From Legionella septentrionalis (lineage in GTDB: Bacteria; Pseudomonadota; Gammaproteobacteria; Legionellales; Legionellaceae), in assembly GCF_003989745.1 (NCBI RefSeq), contig NZ_RZGS01000024.1:1-36146 (forward strand): a stretch of 36,146 nucleotides of DNA, read 5' to 3'. The notes below the pieces were generated by a model. That model did not search any database and had not been told where the DNA came from. It saw nothing but the letters and a program-made list of their open reading frames with translations. Positions 34,089-36,146 of the stretch are shown piece after piece; the stretch's first letter is position 1, and each line of letters starts with the position of its first letter. The position numbers and the translations under genes are program-made.

Positions 34089-35408
34089 ATGAAACCGTTT
34101 TACATTCGTATTTTTTTGTTTTTAGCCTGTTGTACATTTAACCTTTCCGAGCAAGCGATAGCTGCCAAATCTTTCCAGACCGAACAGTGGCTAACTGCAA
34201 ACGGTGCCCGTGTCATTTTTTATCAAGCGATGGAAGTACCTATGCTGGAAATCAGTGTAGCCTTTGCCGCAGGCTCTGCTTATGATGGGAAATACCCTGG
34301 CTTAAGCGCTTTAACCACCCGCATGTTGAATCAGGGGAATGCCGGTTTAAATGCCACGGTAATTGCCGAAAAGCTTGCCGATACAGGAGCTCAGTATAGC
34401 AGCGAAGGCAACCGTGATATGATTGAGTTGAGTTTAAAAACCTTAATCACCCCAAAAGCACTCAAAGAATCCTTAGACATTTTTTCTTTAATCATTAACA
34501 AACCTGATTTTCCTGAACAAGCTTTTTCCCGGGAAAAAAACCAGCAGTTAATGGCTATAGCCCAAGCAAAAGAATCGCCGGATGAAATAGCCAATCTGAC
34601 CTTTTTTAAAGCCCTTTACCAAAATCATCCTTATGCACATCCGATAAACGGTTATGAAGACAGTGTCAAAACATTAAACGTTATGAATACACGTAATTTT
34701 TACCGGCAATTTTTTGTAGGTAAAAACGCCGTAATTGTGCTGGCAGGTGCTATCGATACCAATACAGCACACCAAATAGCGGAACAATTGGTTGGCCAAT
34801 TGCCAGTGGGACAAGAGGCGCCACAAATTCCAAAAGCTAAACCATTAAGCAAAGAGCATAATATTGAAATCCAATTTCCCTCATCCCAAACCGTGCTGCG
34901 TTTAGGCCAAATAGGAATTAACCATAACGACAAAAATTATTTCCCCTTACTGGTTGGTAACTACACGTTAGGTGGTGGCTCTTTAGTTTCAAGACTTGCA
35001 CTTGAAGTTCGTGAAAAAAGAGGTTTAACCTATGGAGTTTACAGCCAATTTATTCCCATGCCTGGCCTTGGACCGTTTATTATTAGCCTTGCCACTCAAA
35101 ACAAACAAACGCTAAATGCCGTTGAGTTGACCCGCGAAATATTATCTTCTTTCCGAAATTCAGGGCCTAGCGAGGCAGAATTGCTCGCCGCCAAACAATA
35201 TTTAGCAGGCAGTTTTCCCTTGGCTCTTGCCAGCAACCGCAGCATAGCAGACATGTTGCTGAAAATTGCCTTCTACCGGCTGCCTAATGATTATTTAGAT
35301 ACTTATGTTTCCCGTGTTAATGCAGTAACCGCTGCAGAAATCCAACAAGCTTTTCAGGAACTTATTAAACCTGAGCAATTGGTGCAAGTTACAGTAGGCA
35401 AAATGTGA
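34089..35408 (+). CDS. M16-family non-catalytic partner subunit
   Basis: The 439-aa protein has a signal peptide (FYIRIFLFLACCTFNLS) and the M16 fold, but reads YPGLSALTTRML where the HxxEH zinc site should be, so it lacks the metal ligands. Its C-terminal half retains EVREKRGLTYGVYSQF, the Arg/Tyr substrate-holding element that inactive partners donate to the active site of the first subunit. It starts 14 bp after the catalytic subunit gene, with an AAGGGGT site, and its stop overlaps the rsmD GTG start. The partner role follows from the known pairing of such genes. Confidence 0.92.
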   Translation: MKPFYIRIFLFLACCTFNLSEQAIAAKSFQTEQWLTANGARVIFYQAMEVPMLEISVAFAAGSAYDGKYPGLSALTTRMLNQGNAGLNATVIAEKLADTGAQYSSEGNRDMIELSLKTLITPKALKESLDIFSLIINKPDFPEQAFSREKNQQLMAIAQAKESPDEIANLTFFKALYQNHPYAHPINGYEDSVKTLNVMNTRNFYRQFFVGKNAVIVLAGAIDTNTAHQIAEQLVGQLPVGQEAPQIPKAKPLSKEHNIEIQFPSSQTVLRLGQIGINHNDKNYFPLLVGNYTLGGGSLVSRLALEVREKRGLTYGVYSQFIPMPGLGPFIISLATQNKQTLNAVELTREILSSFRNSGPSEAELLAAKQYLAGSFPLALASNRSIADMLLKIAFYRLPNDYLDTYVSRVNAVTAAEIQQAFQELIKPEQLVQVTVGKM

Positions 35409-35950
35409 AGCAAAATGTACGTATAATTGGTGGGAAATATAGAGGCAAAAAATTATATTTCCCGGAAGCACCAGGATTAAGGCCAACACCTGATCGGGTG
35501 CGTGAAACTCTTTTTAATTGGTTAATGCATGATATACGCGGGACACGCTGTCTTGATGCTTTTGCAGGAAGTGGAGCCTTAGGCTTTGAAGCCTATTCCC
35601 GTGGCGCCTTAAAAGTCACCTTGATTGAGCAATCCCCGTTAGTCTTTGCCAATCTTTGCAAGAATGCCTCCGCATTTAACGACCCTGGCATATCCGTTGT
35701 GAAAGCAGACGCTTGCACTTATCTTTGCGAAAGCAAGGAACAATTTGATATTGTATTCTTAGACCCCCCTTTCGCCCGGGATTATTTGCCGCAATGCATT
35801 TCCTTGCTGGCTGAGAAGGATATTTTAATTGCAAATGGACTTTTATATGTTGAATCACCCGTTGAACTTGAACTGGAATCCAAACAATGGGAAACCGTTA
35901 AGCTAAAACGTGCAGGGCAAGTTGTATACGGGTTATACAGAAAATGCTGA
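35405..35950 (+). CDS. rsmD: 16S rRNA (guanine(966)-N2)-methyltransferase RsmD
   Basis: The 181-aa SAM-dependent enzyme methylates G966 of 16S rRNA. It opens with VRIIGGKYRGKKL and LRPTPDRVRETLFNWL (substrate-side motif). The SAM loop DAFAGSGALGFEAYSRGA lies at 51-68, and the catalytic DPPF at 120-123. The start is GTG at 35405, within the stop of the preceding gene (GTGA), so translation is coupled. rsmD is classically divergent from ftsY in gammaproteobacteria; here the M16 pair lies between, probably on one transcript. Confidence 0.95.
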   Translation: MKQNVRIIGGKYRGKKLYFPEAPGLRPTPDRVRETLFNWLMHDIRGTRCLDAFAGSGALGFEAYSRGALKVTLIEQSPLVFANLCKNASAFNDPGISVVKADACTYLCESKEQFDIVFLDPPFARDYLPQCISLLAEKDILIANGLLYVESPVELELESKQWETVKLKRAGQVVYGLYRKC

Positions 35951-36052
35951 GCAGCCTTTTATCCTGCTTCATTAGGCAACGTCCCTAAAGTTTTTTAGCC
36001 AAGATTTCATCTTAAATTGAGCACCAATTTTTCTATTTCACTTCGATCTACC

Positions 36053-36107
36053 CCCTCTCCCACGATAGGAGCTTTGATAGTATGATGATGCCCTTCGCGG
36101 GAGAGGG
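36053..36107. repeat. Imperfect palindrome CCCTCTCCC...GGGAGAGGG
   Basis: CCCTCTCCC at 36053-36061 pairs with GGGAGAGGG at 36099-36107 around a 37-bp interior, and a second copy, TTGGGGAGAGGGA, directly follows (36108-36120). This G/A-rich motif is a widely dispersed intergenic repeat type in proteobacteria. It lies about 100 bp after rsmD; the same region may act as its terminator. Whether it is mobile cannot be told from one copy. Confidence 0.75.
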
Positions 36108-36146
36108 TTGGGGAGAGGGAATGTCACGGATGGTCATTGATGACGA

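Overview
The window looks like the chromosome of a gammaproteobacterium of the Legionellales (Coxiella/Legionella/Aquicella-like). The pointers are Tol-Pal, ftsYEX-rpoH and eno/ftsB housekeeping genes of gammaproteobacterial type, a moderately AT-rich base composition, a mevalonate pathway in place of the MEP pathway genes usually found beside ftsB, and two orphan proteins with membrane segments that resemble type IV secretion effectors. This placement is an inference; no rRNA or species marker is present.

Layout. 1-500: the tail of an ISL3-type transposase, a 15-bp tandem repeat and three minus-strand tRNA genes (Arg-TCG and two identical Lys-TTT). 525-3735 (minus): phosphomevalonate kinase, class II HMG-CoA reductase and type II IPP isomerase, overlapping as one operon. 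3846-7237 (plus): an MCE/Mla-type lipid transporter (STAS-permease fusion, ATPase, MCE protein, auxiliary lipoprotein). 7364-8338: an orphan membrane protein. 8595-12540 (plus): pal-cpoB-queE, then diphosphomevalonate decarboxylase and mevalonate kinase. With the first block, five mevalonate-pathway enzymes lie within 12 kb; HMG-CoA synthase is not here. 12705-13577: a small secreted protein, ftsB and a 65-aa protein.

13654-18963 (minus) is the most unusual region. It is a six-gene, almost entirely overlapping operon: a membrane-anchored cyanophycin-synthetase-like ATP-grasp ligase, an HMGL/DmpG-like aldolase, an alpha/beta-hydrolase-fold protein with a degenerate triad, an isopropylmalate/isocitrate-dehydrogenase-like enzyme with an altered cofactor loop, an RraA-like aldolase and a DUF6282-like metallohydrolase. 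I recognise each fold but not the pathway. The set looks like a complete route that builds an unusual hydroxy- or keto-acid and ligates it to an amine. It sits between eno and ftsB, which are commonly adjacent in gammaproteobacteria.

19078-27985: dienelactone hydrolase, GNAT acetyltransferase, enolase, a DUF47-PiT phosphate transport pair, SelO, a second effector-like orphan with a near-consensus promoter, and a small hypothetical protein. 28069-35950: adenosine deaminase, then rpoH, ftsX, ftsE and ftsY (minus), and divergently an active/inactive M16 peptidase pair and rsmD. The window ends in a GGGAGAGGG-type inverted repeat.
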